DNA from: Vandiemenella viatica
Taxonomy: Eukaryota > Arthropoda > Insecta > Orthoptera > Morabidae
Reading direction: 5' to 3'
DNA: 64,000 nucleotides
Assembly: GCA_031002005.1 (NCBI GenBank)
Contig: CM061921.1
Coordinates: 147,903,283 to 147,967,282 of the forward strand
The translations under genes were made by a program, and so were the position numbers. This document shows, in pieces, positions 11,418-22,240 of the stretch (within the stretch, counting starts at the first letter, position 1; the number at the start of each line of letters is the position of its first letter). The notes under the pieces were generated by a model that did not search any database, had not been told where the DNA came from, and saw only the letters and a program-made list of their open reading frames with translations.

Positions 11418-11450
11418 AATAATATCTACTTCTACATCTACATCTATACT
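11418..11450 (-). repeat. TAGATG-type simple repeat at LINE 3' end
   Basis: On the plus strand ATCTAC is repeated with small changes. It forms the 3' terminus of the LINE on the minus strand, as many CR1/Jockey-like elements end in short tandem repeats. Confidence 0.8.
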
Positions 11451-11498
11451 CTGCAATTCACAATTACTGTGGGTGGCAGAGGGTGCTAAGCACCAATC

Positions 11499-14343
11499 CT
11501 ATTTTAGAATATTCCAATCCCGAATAGAACGAGGAAAGAAAGAATACATAAATGTATCAGTACGGCATCTTATCTCTCGAATCTTATCCCTTCTGTCATT
11601 GCGACCCAAATAGGTTGGCGGAAGAAGTATTTCGTTGCACTCGTAAATTAGAGATTTTCGCAAATTCTCCAACAAATTTAAACGAAAACGACGTCGTCTG
11701 TCCGCCAAACAATCCCAGCCCAACCCACGTATCAGCTCTGTGACACTCACATAAGGACTGTAACTAGCGGTCACGAATCGAGCGGCTCTCCTTTGTACTT
11801 TCTCTAACGTGTCAATCAATCCCTTGCGATACGGATCCCAAATTGCACAACAGTATTCCAAATGCGGACGCACTATTGTTTTGTACGCTATTTCCTGTGT
11901 ATGAGCATTGCAGCTTCTCAAAATACGACCTATAAAACGTAGTTTAGAATTAGCTTTGCCTACGACGGAATTTATGTGCAAGTCCCATTTCATGTTGCTT
12001 TGTACTGTTACGCCTAGATACTTCAGGGAATCGACCATGTCAACAACTGAATTGTTAACTTTGTACTCGTGAGCAAACGGGGTCTTTTTATTACTTATTT
12101 GCATTGCCTTGCACTTTTTACAGTTAAGTGTAAGCTGCCATTTACGGCACCAATCCGAAATAACATCCAGATCGCGCTGTATTTCTAAGAAATCGTCAGA
12201 GCACCCCACTTCCCTATAAATAAGTGCATCATCAGCAAAAAATCGCATCCTGCAATTAACGTTGTCAGCGAGATCGTTTATAAAAATTAAGAAAAGAAGT
12301 GGTCCTATTACACTTCCTTGAGGAACGCCCGAAGTAACATCTAGCTTTGAAGAGGCTTCCCCGTCAACAACGACATACTGCGACCGACCAGTTAGAAAAT
12401 CGCGTATCCATTCGCAGATCTGATCAGATATACCGTACGCTCGAATCTTCGCCAAAAGGCGGTTATGTGGTACAGAGTCAAAAGCCTTCTGGAAATCCTA
12501 GAAAATAGCATCAACTTGTGATCCTGCATCGATAACCTTCATTACGTCATGCGAAAATAGAGCCAGTTGCGTTTCACACGAACGGTTCTTACGAAATCCG
12601 TGTTGGTTTGCTGTAAGTAACTCGTTTTCATCCAGAAACTTCATAACGTTAGAGCATATGACATGCTCCAGAATTCTACTGCAGACAGATGTTAGAGATA
12701 TGGGTCGATAATTCCTAGGATCTCGCCGATCACCTTTCTTGAAAAACGGGAATCACCTGCGCTATTTTCCAGTCAGAAGGTACTTTTCTTTCTTCTAAAG
12801 ATTTACGAAATATATCTGATAGAAATGGTTCTATTTCTTCCGCGTATTCCGAAAATAATCTTACTGGAATACCATCAGGACCCGGCGCCTTCCCCCACTT
12901 CAGGAGCTTTAATTGCTTTATGATACCTACACTATCAATTTGAACTGGATCCATCTCAGATTCTACACGCCGTGCAAAAGCGGGAATGTTTTCCATGTTT
13001 TCGTCAGTGAAAGAATTTTTAAATTCAGTGTTAAATACGGTAGCCTTTTCGCGGCTGTCATCAACTTCCCGGCCGTCTTGTAGTAGAACTGACATATTGT
13101 TGTCACTACCACTAACTTTTTTTACATACGACCAAAATTTCTTTGGATTTTCGTTGAGACTCTTAGAAAGTGAGTTGCATCTAAAGTCGTTAAAAGCCTC
13201 GCGCGTCGCATCTTTAACATGTTCTCTTGTCTCAGCTAACTTTTCTAAATCGCTCCTATACATCGTCGTCCTTGAGCGTGCATGTATCTTCCTTTGTTTT
13301 TTAAGTAACCGTTTAATTTCACGTGTATACCACGGGGGATCGTTCCCATCCCTGATCGTCCTTTTCGGTATATGTAAGTCCATACCTTCCCTGATTATAT
13401 GCATGAACCGAAGCCACATCTCTTCAACCGAGCCTCTTCCTTCTATAAAGGTAATGTAATTATCCCTCAAAAACGTTCTTAAACTCTCCTTTGGAGCCTT
13501 TTCAAACCTGTAAACGACCCTTTCTTTTTTCTTTTTGCGCGCGGCTATTAATTTTACTGTAGCAATTACAGCTTTATGATCACTTATTCCCATGGTGGTA
13601 GAAATGTCCGTGAATAACTCAGGCCTATTCGTAACGAGAATATCTAAAATGTTTTCGTTATCGTTGTGGCACCGCGTTGGTTCAGTGACGAGCTGCTCCA
13701 GATTAAGATCTGAGAAAAGGTCAAGAATAATTTCACAGGATGTATTATCCCGGCCACCAGTAACGTGGACGTAATTATTCCACTCGATATACGGAAAGTT
13801 GAAGTCACCTCCTAGTATTATTGCATGATCTGGAAATTGATGAGCTATATTACTTACATTGGTTCTGAAGGCCTCAGCAATAGATACATCTGCATCTGGT
13901 GGACGATAGAAAGACCCTAATATAAGTTTTGACCTAGCTACTTTTAGTCTAATCCATAGGATTTCACAGACCGTATCGATATTTATTTCGCTACACGACA
14001 GGTGTTTACTAACAGCTATAAATACACCGCCTCCATTGGAGTTCAACCTGTCCTTACGGAAAACATTCATTCTATCGTTAAATATTTCTGCTGAACTTAT
14101 ATCCGGTTTTAACCAGCTTTCAGTACCTAATACTATATCTGCTTCTGTACTACTAATAATGCTTTCAAGCTCAGGCTGCTTATTACAAACACTTCTACAG
14201 TTAATAACGAGTACTTTTAATGGTCGAGACTGATTTACGCTACTCCTAACATATGGTGCCGAATTTGATTGGGCTGCCCGTAACTGTGATCCCAGTTTCG
14301 GGTCTTCCTGCCTCAGCCTAAAAAATCCCCCAATGCACTCCAC
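11499..14343 (-). pseudogene. LINE ORF2: endonuclease and reverse transcriptase, nearly intact
   Basis: From the Met at 14343: an APE-type endonuclease with INCRSVCNK, ADIVLGTESWL, SFYRPPDAD, ILGGDFNFPYIEW and SDHKAVI (catalytic Asp/His) over residues about 45-260. A linker follows, then the RT starts (GKAPGPDGIPVRLF, residues about 490-505). A frameshift near 12735-12745 and one TAG stop at 12498-12500 (inside FxDFQKAFDS) separate this from the rest: GVPQGSVIGPLLFLIFIND, RFFADDALIY (catalytic Asp pair), then KYLGV, KVQRRAARFVTASY and the end at 11499. Only these two lesions are evident, so the copy is relatively young. Confidence 0.9.
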
Positions 14344-14598
14344 ACGGCCCCTGCCACCCGTGTAGCCGATTCACGTGTGTAGTGCACTCCTGATCTATCC
14401 AAGGGAACCCTACACGACTCGACCACATGGCGAAGATCTAGGAATCTGCATCCATGATTATCGCAGAAACGCCGCAGTCTCTGGTTTAGACCCTCGACTC
14501 GGCTCTGAACCAGAGGTCCACAGTCGGTTCTATCGATAATGCTGCAGATAGTTAACTCAGCCGAAATCTTGCGGTCATCAACCACAGAACATAGCCTA
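14313..14598 (-). pseudogene. LINE ORF1 remnant, SGNH/GDSL esterase-like C-terminus
   Basis: Just upstream of ORF2 and overlapping it by about 30 bp, the minus strand encodes FCDNHGCRFLDLRHVVESC, then DRSGVHYTRESATRVAGAV. The DxxGxHY pattern followed by a small-residue helix is the C-terminal Asp-His block of SGNH hydrolases, a domain known in ORF1 of some CR1-like LINEs. It is the 3' end of ORF1; the rest is lost by 5' truncation. The open frame continues into the helicase (to 14738) by chance. Confidence 0.6.
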
Positions 14599-15529
14599 AC
14601 ATAGCCTAAAGATCCATTCACTAATCCTTTTTCGACCCATAAATTAGAGCGTAACAGAACTTTAGATCCAATAGACAAAGTTATAAATGGTTCCAGTCCA
14701 CCTAATAAATCAGCATTGCTGATTTTGCTGCAGAACAATCATGAAAATCTGGAATATAAGCAATAGATTGAGGCAGTTCTTTTAATTTTTGATGATTAAT
14801 ATTTTTTACATCTTTATTTGTTGCAAATAGTCTGATAGCATTGTTTAAAAACATACGTTCTTGTAATGGAAAAGTTTGTAGAAACTTTTCATTAATTTTT
14901 TTATAGTCTTTAATTGTAATCTCGCCATTCCCAATTCGATCTAGTATATCTCGAAATATTTGTTGAGATTCATTTTGTCGGAAAGATACTGATAAAAAAA
15001 AACATTTTTGAATACTTGATTAGGATAACAATTTCCCTTCTAAGAGGAATTAATTTCTTTATCAATGTAAAGTGGTCTGTCATTAACAGGTGGTAACTGT
15101 TTGATATCCCCAAAAAAAATACATAACCAATTCACCAAATGGTTCATTTTGTCTTGAAGGAATAGCTCTTCATAATCTTAAATTAATTTTCCTCAAAAGA
15201 CTGCATCCAATCATACTAATTTCATCTATGAACAGAAATTTACATTCATGAATTTCATCTTGAAATTGATCAAGTGAATCTAAACGGAGATCTCTAAATA
15301 CTTTATTTACCTATTAAAAGTTTGGAATGTATTGTTCAACCATTTATACTGATAGCAGCAACACCAGTTGGCACAAGCAATAGGTAAGAAGATGTTCCCA
15401 ATGTTTGATTCAATCAATTAGTAAAATAACTAATTACTTTTCCAGACCCAGCTTTCCATTGAACAACATTCCTTTTAATTGGAAGTTCTTCTTCGTAACC
15501 TTGTAGATAATTAAGTTGTTTTTCAAATA
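14599..15529 (-). pseudogene. Helitron-type helicase, ATPase core
   Basis: Minus strand: Walker A KAGSGKV at about 15438-15455, PTGVAAISING near 15370, Walker B FIDEISMIG near 15210-15238, ELVMYFFGDIKQLPPV near 15100-15145, SVSFRQNE near 14975, then ERMFLNNAIRLFATNK near 14810-14860 and ADLLGGLE..LSIGSKVLLRSNLW ending GLVNGSLGYVR near 14600. This is the motif order of a Pif1/Helitron superfamily 1 helicase. Stops and frame breaks (near 15425, 15345, 15160, 15050) make it a pseudogene. Confidence 0.85.
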
Positions 15530-15531
15530 TA

Positions 15532-16060
15532 CAGGGTGTTACAAGAAGGTACGGCCAAACTTTCAGGAAACATTCCTCACACACAAACAAAGAAAATATG
15601 TTATGTGGACATGTGTCCGGAAACGCTTACTTTCCATGTTAGAGCTCATTTTATTACTTCTCTTCAAATCACATTAAACATGGAATGGAAACACACAGCA
15701 ACAGAACGTACCAGCGTGACTTCAAAAACTTTGTTACAGGAAATGTTAAAATGTCCTCCGTTAGCGAGGATACATGCATCCACCCTCCGTCGCATGGAAT
15801 CCCTGATGCGCTGATGCAGCCCTGGAGAATGGCGTATTGTATCACAGCCGTCCACAATACGAGCACGAAGAGTCTCTAACTTCCTGCAATTGGGCCAACT
15901 GGCGGTGAATCGAGGAAGTACAGTACATACTAACGAAACTAAAATGAGCTCTAACATGAACGTAAGCGTTTCCGGACACATGTCCACATAACATATTTTC
16001 TTTGTTTGTGTGTGAGGAATGTTTCCTGAAAGTTTGGACGTACCTTTTTGTAACACCCTG
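15532..16060 (-). mobile_element. Non-autonomous Tc1/mariner-superfamily element, copy 1
   Basis: 529 bp with long inverted repeats starting CAGGGTGTTACAA; about 125 bp at each end pair. TA flanks at 15530-15531 and 16061-16062. On the minus strand the inside encodes ETLRARIVDGCDTIRH and RRRVDACILANGGHF, the C-terminus of an IS630/Tc1/mariner-type transposase; the catalytic region is deleted. It interrupts the helicase gene between GYEEELPIKRN and the upstream part. Same family as 19272-19867, with a different deletion. Confidence 0.9.
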
Positions 16061-16062
16061 TA

Positions 16063-16900
16063 TTTATCAGTTCTTGTTGTTCATTAGAATAAACAATATT
16101 CGTTGGTAAGTTATATTGAGTATAAACATTTCTCTGATTTTCTGCTAACTTTTCATTTTCAAAAAAAAATTTCTAATATATTCAATACTTATCCATTTGA
16201 AATAGTATGCCAGTTATATTTGATATCGATTTCTCTTCTACCTAGATACACTTCAAACTCATTATTATTTGGTCTGACTGATTATTATTGGTCCAGCGGC
16301 TACATTCATCCAGTCGTATGGTTGATTTACTTCTACTTGGTCTAATTCTTCAAAATCTTCTTCGTCTTCTAAATTTTGTAACATATAATCTAAATTATTA
16401 TTCAACATATCTTCATTTGTAAAATACTGCTCATATTCAATTTTCCAGATGCGATTTTGTGGATTTAGATCATTTAATTGCCGCCAAGGAACATGCAACA
16501 AAACTTGTTGCTCGAAAAAATTTTCATTGTTTTGAACACCAGGATTAAATTTAAATTTTGGTATAACTCTAAGAATAAAAGGTACTATTTAGTAACATAA
16601 TTTGCCCTTCTTTCATACATTTTTGTTAAAATGTGCAAAGGGATATTTTCAAATTCCATTGGTCGTTGCTGATATTTATTGAAGGGACTGTGAATTGAAA
16701 TGCTTCCATCTTCTTTGTTCATATCAACGTGCTCCCATACATTGTCTGATAAATTAATTGTTACAAATAATAATACTGTATGCAGCTGTGGAAGGATATA
16801 CTTTATAAAATGTTCCTGGTGTGCACGTAACTTTTTTTCAAATGTTTTATTGTTTACATCATCCAAAGGAAAATAAATAATTTGGAGAATTTGTTTTAAA
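16063..16900 (-). pseudogene. Helitron-type protein, region before the helicase core
   Basis: Minus strand from 16866: SISIHSPFNKYQQRP and FENIPLHILTKMYERR, then after a frame break KFNPGVQNNENFF, LLHVPWRQLNDL (near 16500-16470), KIEYEQYF, and FEVYLGRREIDIKYN near 16250-16210. FxNI..., P.FKFNPG and VPWR-like segments are found between the Rep and helicase domains of Helitron proteins. No Rep domain with its HUH motif was seen further upstream, so the 5' part is missing. Confidence 0.65.
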
Positions 16901-18329
16901 ACAAATTTGTAACGCTACAAGATCAAATAGCAATAAAAAATACAAAATACGTGTATATAAATATTTCGCGGGTTATGGGATCAAACTTAGTATCCCCCGC
17001 TCAGCATGACACAAACTTAACACGCACGGCTAAACAAATGTCATTTACAAATGGTCTTCCGTACCGGTATAAGTCACTCAAACACATTTTTTAAACCACG
17101 ATTTCTCTTGTACGGAGGCCCACCAGGCAGAATTGCTTTAGGGCAACAAACCAGAGGTGACGTACTATTTACCACCCTTGTTCGTTCTACGATAGCGATT
17201 CCCACATTGAAGACCTCTCCTAGTCAGCATGTAGGAATAAAAATAATAAAAACTACTGCAATTTATTTGTTGTTTTACAAAAATAATGATTGACGGCATA
17301 TCTAGAATTGACTTTGCTCAGTTTCACAACTACAGGTGCAGCAGTTTTTTTCAAAAAATGTGCCACAAAAGTGTACAATCGTCTCCTAGTGTAAGGGCTG
17401 ACTTCGCTCGCCCTAATTACTTTATTCATTTAGAAATGAATTATTTACAGCTCTACTTCACTTTTAGCCGTTACAGCTATATGTTCAGGGAAAAACTGGC
17501 AATTTCTTCTTTCTCTACGAATTTTTACCAAAAATTTTATTACATCTTTTACTTTGTCTATTGCTTCCTGGACATATAAATTAACTAAATATGGTGACAG
17601 ATGGCATATTTAGCTCATGTCCTTTTTAATACATGCCTCTTCTTGCTTTCTATCACAAAGACCTGCCCCAGCTATATACTTGTGAGGATTTTATATTATA
17701 CTATCCTTTCATTGTAGTTATTTCGTCCTTTGCGTAATATAATAAACAAGATGTTTATTGCCGAATAAATGTTCCCAGTGAATAAATGTTGTTTTGTACA
17801 GTACTTCATTATAAACTCATCTGTTCCCACCCTTAATGTTAAGGTTGCTTCTCTCGTTCTTACTTCTTTCTCGACACAAAGATAATTTTCCTACTAATTT
17901 TCTTGTGTATTATCTTCTATTGTACGATTGATTAGTTCCGTAATTATCTCTCAGCACGTGGAAGACTTACTTGCAGTATAGAAAGAGCGATGCTGCAGCA
18001 AAGGTCTTACTTAAAGGACGAAAGAGGTCACTCTCAAATTGGGTCTGTCAATAAATATTTAACATTACATCACAGTCTAAAATCCTGTCATATCGGCAAC
18101 AGATAGATGTAAAATTACTTGCTTCCATCTGCATGGTAGAAAATTAGATGTAACTTCAACATATCCATATGATATTGTGCGCTCGTTTACAATAATGAAA
18201 GGTAGAAATAAGAATACTGACCTGAAAATTAGCGTTTTATGAACGTATAAAAATTGGCTCAGAAGAGCCAGAAGCAAATTATCAGACTAAATAAATTAAT
18301 TAATTAATAAACATATAAAGAGTAGTGGG
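16901..18329. other. No gene recognised
   Basis: AT-rich. I looked for a Helitron Rep domain upstream of the helicase here and found none. An ORF at 17051-17293 has no recognisable domain. Confidence 0.4.
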
Positions 18330-18508
18330 AACTAGGAACGGGAAGCAAATTGGCCATGGCCTTTTAAAGGAAGCATCCCGACATTCACCTGGAGTAATTT
18401 GGGGAAACCATGGAAAACCCAAATCTGGTTGCTCAGATGGATATTCGAACCTGCGTCCTCCCGTATGCGAGGCCAGAACGTTAACCGTTCACCCACCACG
18501 CTCGATGT
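18330..18508 (-). mobile_element. SINE, main family
   Basis: Minus strand: CGAGCGTGGTGGGTGAACGG head, TTCGAATATCC B box near 18440, then the body with a TTTTCCATGGTTTCC segment and a GTCGGGATGCTTCC segment. The 3' part and A tail are missing. Confidence 0.85.
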
Positions 18509-18575
18509 CAGTAGCTAGAAATTTATAAGCGGATATAGTACGACTGAAAATGATAATGGTGTGACTGAAACTACA

Positions 18576-18700
18576 TGAAAGCCATGGTTTCACCAAATCA
18601 CTCAAAGCGAACGCCGGAATGGTTCCTTCAAAATGTTGTGGCCAAATTCCTTCCCGTTCCTTGCCCCCAGTCTTTTCGCGCTTCTAAACCAGATAAATAT
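18576..18700 (+). mobile_element. SINE, main family, body fragment
   Basis: Plus strand: CCATGGTTTCACC, AAATCACTC, GCCGGAATGGTTCC, then TTCCTTCCCGTTCC. It has no tRNA-like head. It lies head to tail with the inverted copy 70 bp upstream. Confidence 0.75.
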
Positions 18701-19271
18701 ATATATATACATGGCATGTTCCTCCAAACTACTTTGTGGCATGAGCTGTGCAAAACCTGCCAGTTTCACCTACCTATGCTCGGTCATCATATATGACAGG
18801 ACAAAAACGCGGGAGCCAAAATGATCTGGACGGCCGTGGGTAAAGCAATGACTGGCCACTAATCACGAATACGTTTAAGCCCCTACTAATTCCAGATTAA
18901 GTCATTACAGAAGGAATGTAAGTACTAAACAACTGCGAGCCACATATACCATAAGGAACAAACACGTCTGCAATATATCATACCACTTCTTCACTAATTC
19001 TAGATACACCATACGAAACCAAACTTTGCATTCTTCAGCTATAGTAACATGTCTAATAGGAATTACCGAAATTCTGTTTTGGTGCAAGTGACAGATAGGC
19101 TTTTACGTTAGTGAAAAAAAAAACACCTGTTTTGACTCAACGAGCAAAGATGGCACTATTCAACTCCTAGGTAAGACCAAAACGCTCATAGATGTTAAAA
19201 TCAGAGAATAGATTCAGGATATAACCGGAATCCATTAATACTAAAACAGGATAACATACTGTCTATATATA

Positions 19272-19867
19272 CAGGGTGTTACAAAAATGTACGGCCAAAC
19301 TCTCAGGAAACATTCCTCACACACAAACAAAGAAAATATGTTATGTGGACATGTGTCCGGAAACGCTTGCTTTCCATGTTAGAGCTCATTTTAGTGGCCG
19401 ATGGATTGGTAGAGGCGGACCAATTCCATGGCCCCCACGCTCTCCTGACCTCAACCATCTTGACTTCCATTAATGGGGGCATTTGAAAGCCCTTGTCTAC
19501 GCAACCCCGGTACCAAATGTAGAGATTCTTCGTGCTCGTATTGTGGACGGCTGTGATACAATACGCCATTCTCCAGGGCTGCATCAGCGCATCAGGGATT
19601 CCATGCGACGGAGGGTGGATGCATGTATCCTCGCTAACGGGGGACATTTTGAACATTTCCTGTAACAAAGTGTTTGAAGTCACGCTGGTACGTTCTGTTG
19701 CTGTGTGTTTCCATTCCATGTTTAATGTGATTTGAAGAGAAGTAATAAAATGAGCTCTAACATGGAAGGCAAGCGTTTCCGGACACATTTCCACATAACA
19801 TATTTTCTTTGTTTGTGTGTGAGGAGTGTTTCCTGAAAGTTTGGCCATACATTTTTGTAACACCCTG
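19272..19867 (+). mobile_element. Non-autonomous Tc1/mariner-superfamily element, copy 2
   Basis: 596 bp with CAGGGTGTTACAA inverted repeats and TA flanks (19270-19271, 19868-19869). The plus strand encodes the transposase C-terminus: WPPRSPDLNHLDFH, a stop, WGHLKALVYATPVPN, then RIVDGCDTIRHSPG and a stop after FEHFL near 19665. Residues before WPPRSPD are deleted, removing the catalytic Asp residues. Right of it lies TATATATATCGATAACAGC; the inverted duplicate at about 21005-21023 has that sequence without the element, so it acts as an empty site. Confidence 0.9.
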
Positions 19868-19895
19868 TATATATATATCGATAACAGCTTGTATG

Positions 19896-19935
19896 AAAGC
19901 CTGATTTTATATATATATATATATATATATTATTA
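19896..19935. repeat. (TA)n-rich microsatellite
   Basis: About 26 bp of alternating TA near 19909-19932. Similar tracts occur at 20921-20936 and 21301-21334, so this inverted-repeat region is rich in TA dinucleotides. Confidence 0.8.
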
Positions 19936-19997
19936 TTATCTGCAATTGGACCCTGTCGGATCACGCAAAGCCTTAACGATTAAGTTTTCTGAGTTTC

Positions 19998-20930
19998 CAT
20001 ATAGCTTTCATTTTTTCTCCGTGGATTTTCTTCCTTTCTTCAGTCCACGTCGTCCCCGGTCTCTTAATGACTTCATTCTCTGGCGGTACTTCCCACTTGT
20101 TAATTTTTTCTGTTTATTTTTTCTATCTACGATTTCTGACGAGTTTATGTGGGCTTTTTCCATGTCTTTTTTGATCTCCTGGACCCAGGGCATAGTTTTT
20201 AGCTGTTCTATATACGTCACAATTTTATGAATCAGTCTTGTTGCTGGAAGTCTGTGGATATGTCCATAAAATCTTAATCTTCGTTTCCTGATGTCTGCCG
20301 CGAGGTTTGACAGTGTTTCTGTTGTCTTTCGAGATTTAAGTCTATATCCGTCATCTGTTTTTTCTGGGCCAAGAATCTTTCTTAAAATTTTGCGTTCTTC
20401 TTTCAAAATGTTTTCTAGGTCACCTTTCGTATGTAGTGTTAAAGTTTCGCTGGCGTACAGGGCTTCAGGTTTGATAACTGTGTTGTAATGCCTGACTTTT
20501 TTATATATGGACAAACATTTTTTATTATATATGTTGTAGGTTCTACCGTAGGCTCTCCTACGTTTTTGCATTCGAACTTTCGGTGCTAGTTTGTCTCCTC
20601 CTGTGGGTTCGATGATTTCTCCCAAATACTTGAAATATGAGACTCTCTCAATTTGTCCATATTTTGTGACCAGATTTTGAGTGTGGAGTTTAGAACAGAT
20701 GAATTTGGTTTTTTGGAACGATATTTGTAAGCCTACTCTTTCAGCGCATTCTTTGAGAGTTTCTATCTGTTTGATTGCTGTGGTTTCATCATCTGCTAGT
20801 ATGGCTAAATCATCTGCGAAGGCTAGTCAGCAAATTTTAATACCATTCTTTAGTCGTCCGAGTTGTATAGGTTTCCAATAGTTCTGCTGTTTAAGTTCTT
20901 TCTCCCATTCTCGGATGACTGCATATATAT
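19998..20930 (-). pseudogene. LINE reverse transcriptase fragment (RTE-like), 5'-truncated
   Basis: Minus strand from 20930: REWEKELKQQNYWKP, a stop near 20829, LAFADDLAILADD (catalytic Asp pair, near 20825-20785), VGLQISFQKTKF, YFKYLGEII, KPEALYASETLTL (near 20470), RKILGPEK and RRLRFYGHIHRLP (near 20290-20250). One open frame of 205 codons (20008-20625) covers the C-terminal half. Related in style to the LINE at 44.1-45.3 kb. Confidence 0.85.
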
Positions 20931-20936
20931 ATATAC

Positions 20937-21299
20937 AATAATGAATTAATTTATGATTAAACACGGATTTACAAACTGTGCGTTCATACAAGCTGTTATC
21001 GATATATATATCTCAACGACAGTATGTTATCCTAATGTTTTAGTATTAATGGATTCCGGTTATATCCTGAATCTATTCTCTGATTTTAACATCTATGAGC
21101 GTTTTGGTCTTACCTAGGAGTTGAATAGTGCCATCGTTGCTCGTTGAGTCAAAACAGGTGTTTTTTTCACTAACATAAAAGCTTTTTTGGGAAGGAATTC
21201 GGCCATGGCCTTTTTAAGGAAGCTTCCCGGCATTTGCCTGGAGTGATGCGAGGCCAGAACGCTATCCGTTACACCACCACGTTTTTGTAACGTAAAAGC

Positions 21300-21335
<36 letters not shown>

Positions 21336-21398
21336 AACAGCTTGTATGAGCGCACAGTTTGTAAATCCGTGTTTAATCATAAATGAATTCATTATTCT
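20937..21398. repeat. Short-arm inverted repeat
   Basis: The segment at 20937-21009 (with AAACACGGATTTACAAACTG) is inverted at about 21333-21398 (with its complement). The spacer holds the right arm of the larger inverted duplication, a SINE remnant and a 34 bp TA tract at 21301-21334. Confidence 0.7.
21190..21290 (-). mobile_element. SINE, main family, internally deleted
   Basis: GGAATTCGGCCATGGCC and the GCTTCCCGGCATTTGCCTGG segment (complement of the body) are joined directly to GATGCGAGGCCAGAACGC (head), so about 60 bp including the B box is lost. Confidence 0.75.
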
Positions 21399-21475
21399 TG
21401 TTGGTTTGATTAATAAATGCATATAAAATTTCACAGAATCTAAATGGCCTGACTTAATTCAAAGTAAATCCGAAA

Positions 21476-21535
21476 TCTGGCTGGCTGCACCGACGATACA
21501 AATTCCATTCCCGAGTTCACCCACCAGGCTCGGTA
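21476..21535 (-). mobile_element. SINE, main family, head fragment
   Basis: A degraded minus-strand head: CGAGCCTGGTGGGTGAAC, then a shortened, decayed B box region. It ends in the body. Confidence 0.5.
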
Positions 21536-22011
21536 AAATCCGTTAACATGCGGTGTTACGAGGAATATGCAACTGAAATTGTTGCCATGGCCAGTTTGTC
21601 CTTAAATCTTTGGCATAATTAACTATCCCCTCACCGATGAATACGTTATCATTTCTTCTTGAATCTTCACAGTTTTAACAGAGATAATTAAATACCACGT
21701 CGAAATCGACGATTATATATAAAATGGTTGCCCAACGGAAGCTTCTTCTAAAATTAGTTTTTCAAAAACTGGCCTCAAACTAGGAGGCAGTATGGAAATA
21801 ATAAACAGGTAAACACACCCTAAAAGCAGAAAAAAGTAAATAAAATCAAATTAAAAACGTATAATGGTGTCGACTGATAACTGAAAGGATTTTCACTCTG
21901 CAATAAATATTCCTCTATATACGCAAATATGAGATGTAAACGGCTGTGAAAATATCGTTATTAAAAAAAAAAAAAAAAAAAAAAACCGAGATACTTCACA
22001 TCATTGTGTTT
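21536..22011. other. No gene recognised
   Basis: AT-rich, ending with about 24 A at 21963-21985. Confidence 0.4.
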
Positions 22012-22240
22012 ACCGAGTGTGGTGGGTGAACGGTTAACGTTCTGGCCTCACACTGGGAAGGACGCGGGTTCGAATCCCCGTCCGGGTTTTCCATGGTTTC
22101 CCCAAATCACTCTAGGCGAATGACGGGATGCTTCCTTCAAAAGGCCATGGCCGAACTCATTCCCATTCCTTGTACCCAATCCCATCCCGCCTCTAATGAC
22201 CACGCTGTCGACGAGGCGTAAATCCCAAGTAAAAAAAAAG
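22012..22240 (+). mobile_element. SINE, main family, full length
   Basis: ACCGAGTGTGGTGGGTGAAC head, B box GGGTTCGAATCCCC at about 22067-22080, body with a GTTTTCCATGGTTTCCCC segment, TGTCGACGAGGCGTAAATCCC and an A tail at about 22231-22239. One of the best-preserved copies here and a good reference for the family. Confidence 0.9.

Larger units (their letters stand above)
11409..14598 (-). mobile_element. CR1/Jockey-like LINE inserted in the helicase gene
   Basis: About 3.2 kb, minus strand. Order: end of ORF1 (esterase-like), ORF2 with endonuclease and RT, a short 3' UTR with CACCCTCTGCCACCCACAG, and a tail of TAGATG-type repeats at about 11418-11448. The helicase reading stops on one side of it (GSLGYVR) and resumes on the other (DIIYEE), so the insertion point is fixed to within about 10 bp. 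The 5' end is truncated inside ORF1. Confidence 0.85.
19097..21183. repeat. Inverted duplication flanking a MITE and a LINE fragment
   Basis: Left arm 19097-19255 and right arm about 21024-21183 are inverted copies, nearly identical over about 155 bp (CACCTGTTTTGACTCAACGA on the left against its complement on the right). The match resumes beyond the MITE: TATCGATAACAGCTTGTATGA at about 19876-19896 is inverted at about 20985-21005 and repeated at about 21333-21353. Confidence 0.8.

Noticed and set aside
9590..12240. TCATCAG sequences near 9597 and 12235 as hammerhead cores
   Set aside because: They encode the FADD motif of LINE reverse transcriptases on the minus strand and have no stem II or GAAA in place. 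TCATCAG near 39200 and 39255 likewise lacks them.
12986..13459. 157-codon plus-strand ORF
   Set aside because: Antisense to the LINE endonuclease/RT frame on the minus strand; no domain of its own.
19303..19863. 186-codon minus-strand ORF
   Set aside because: Reads antisense through the non-autonomous element; the transposase remnant is on the plus strand.
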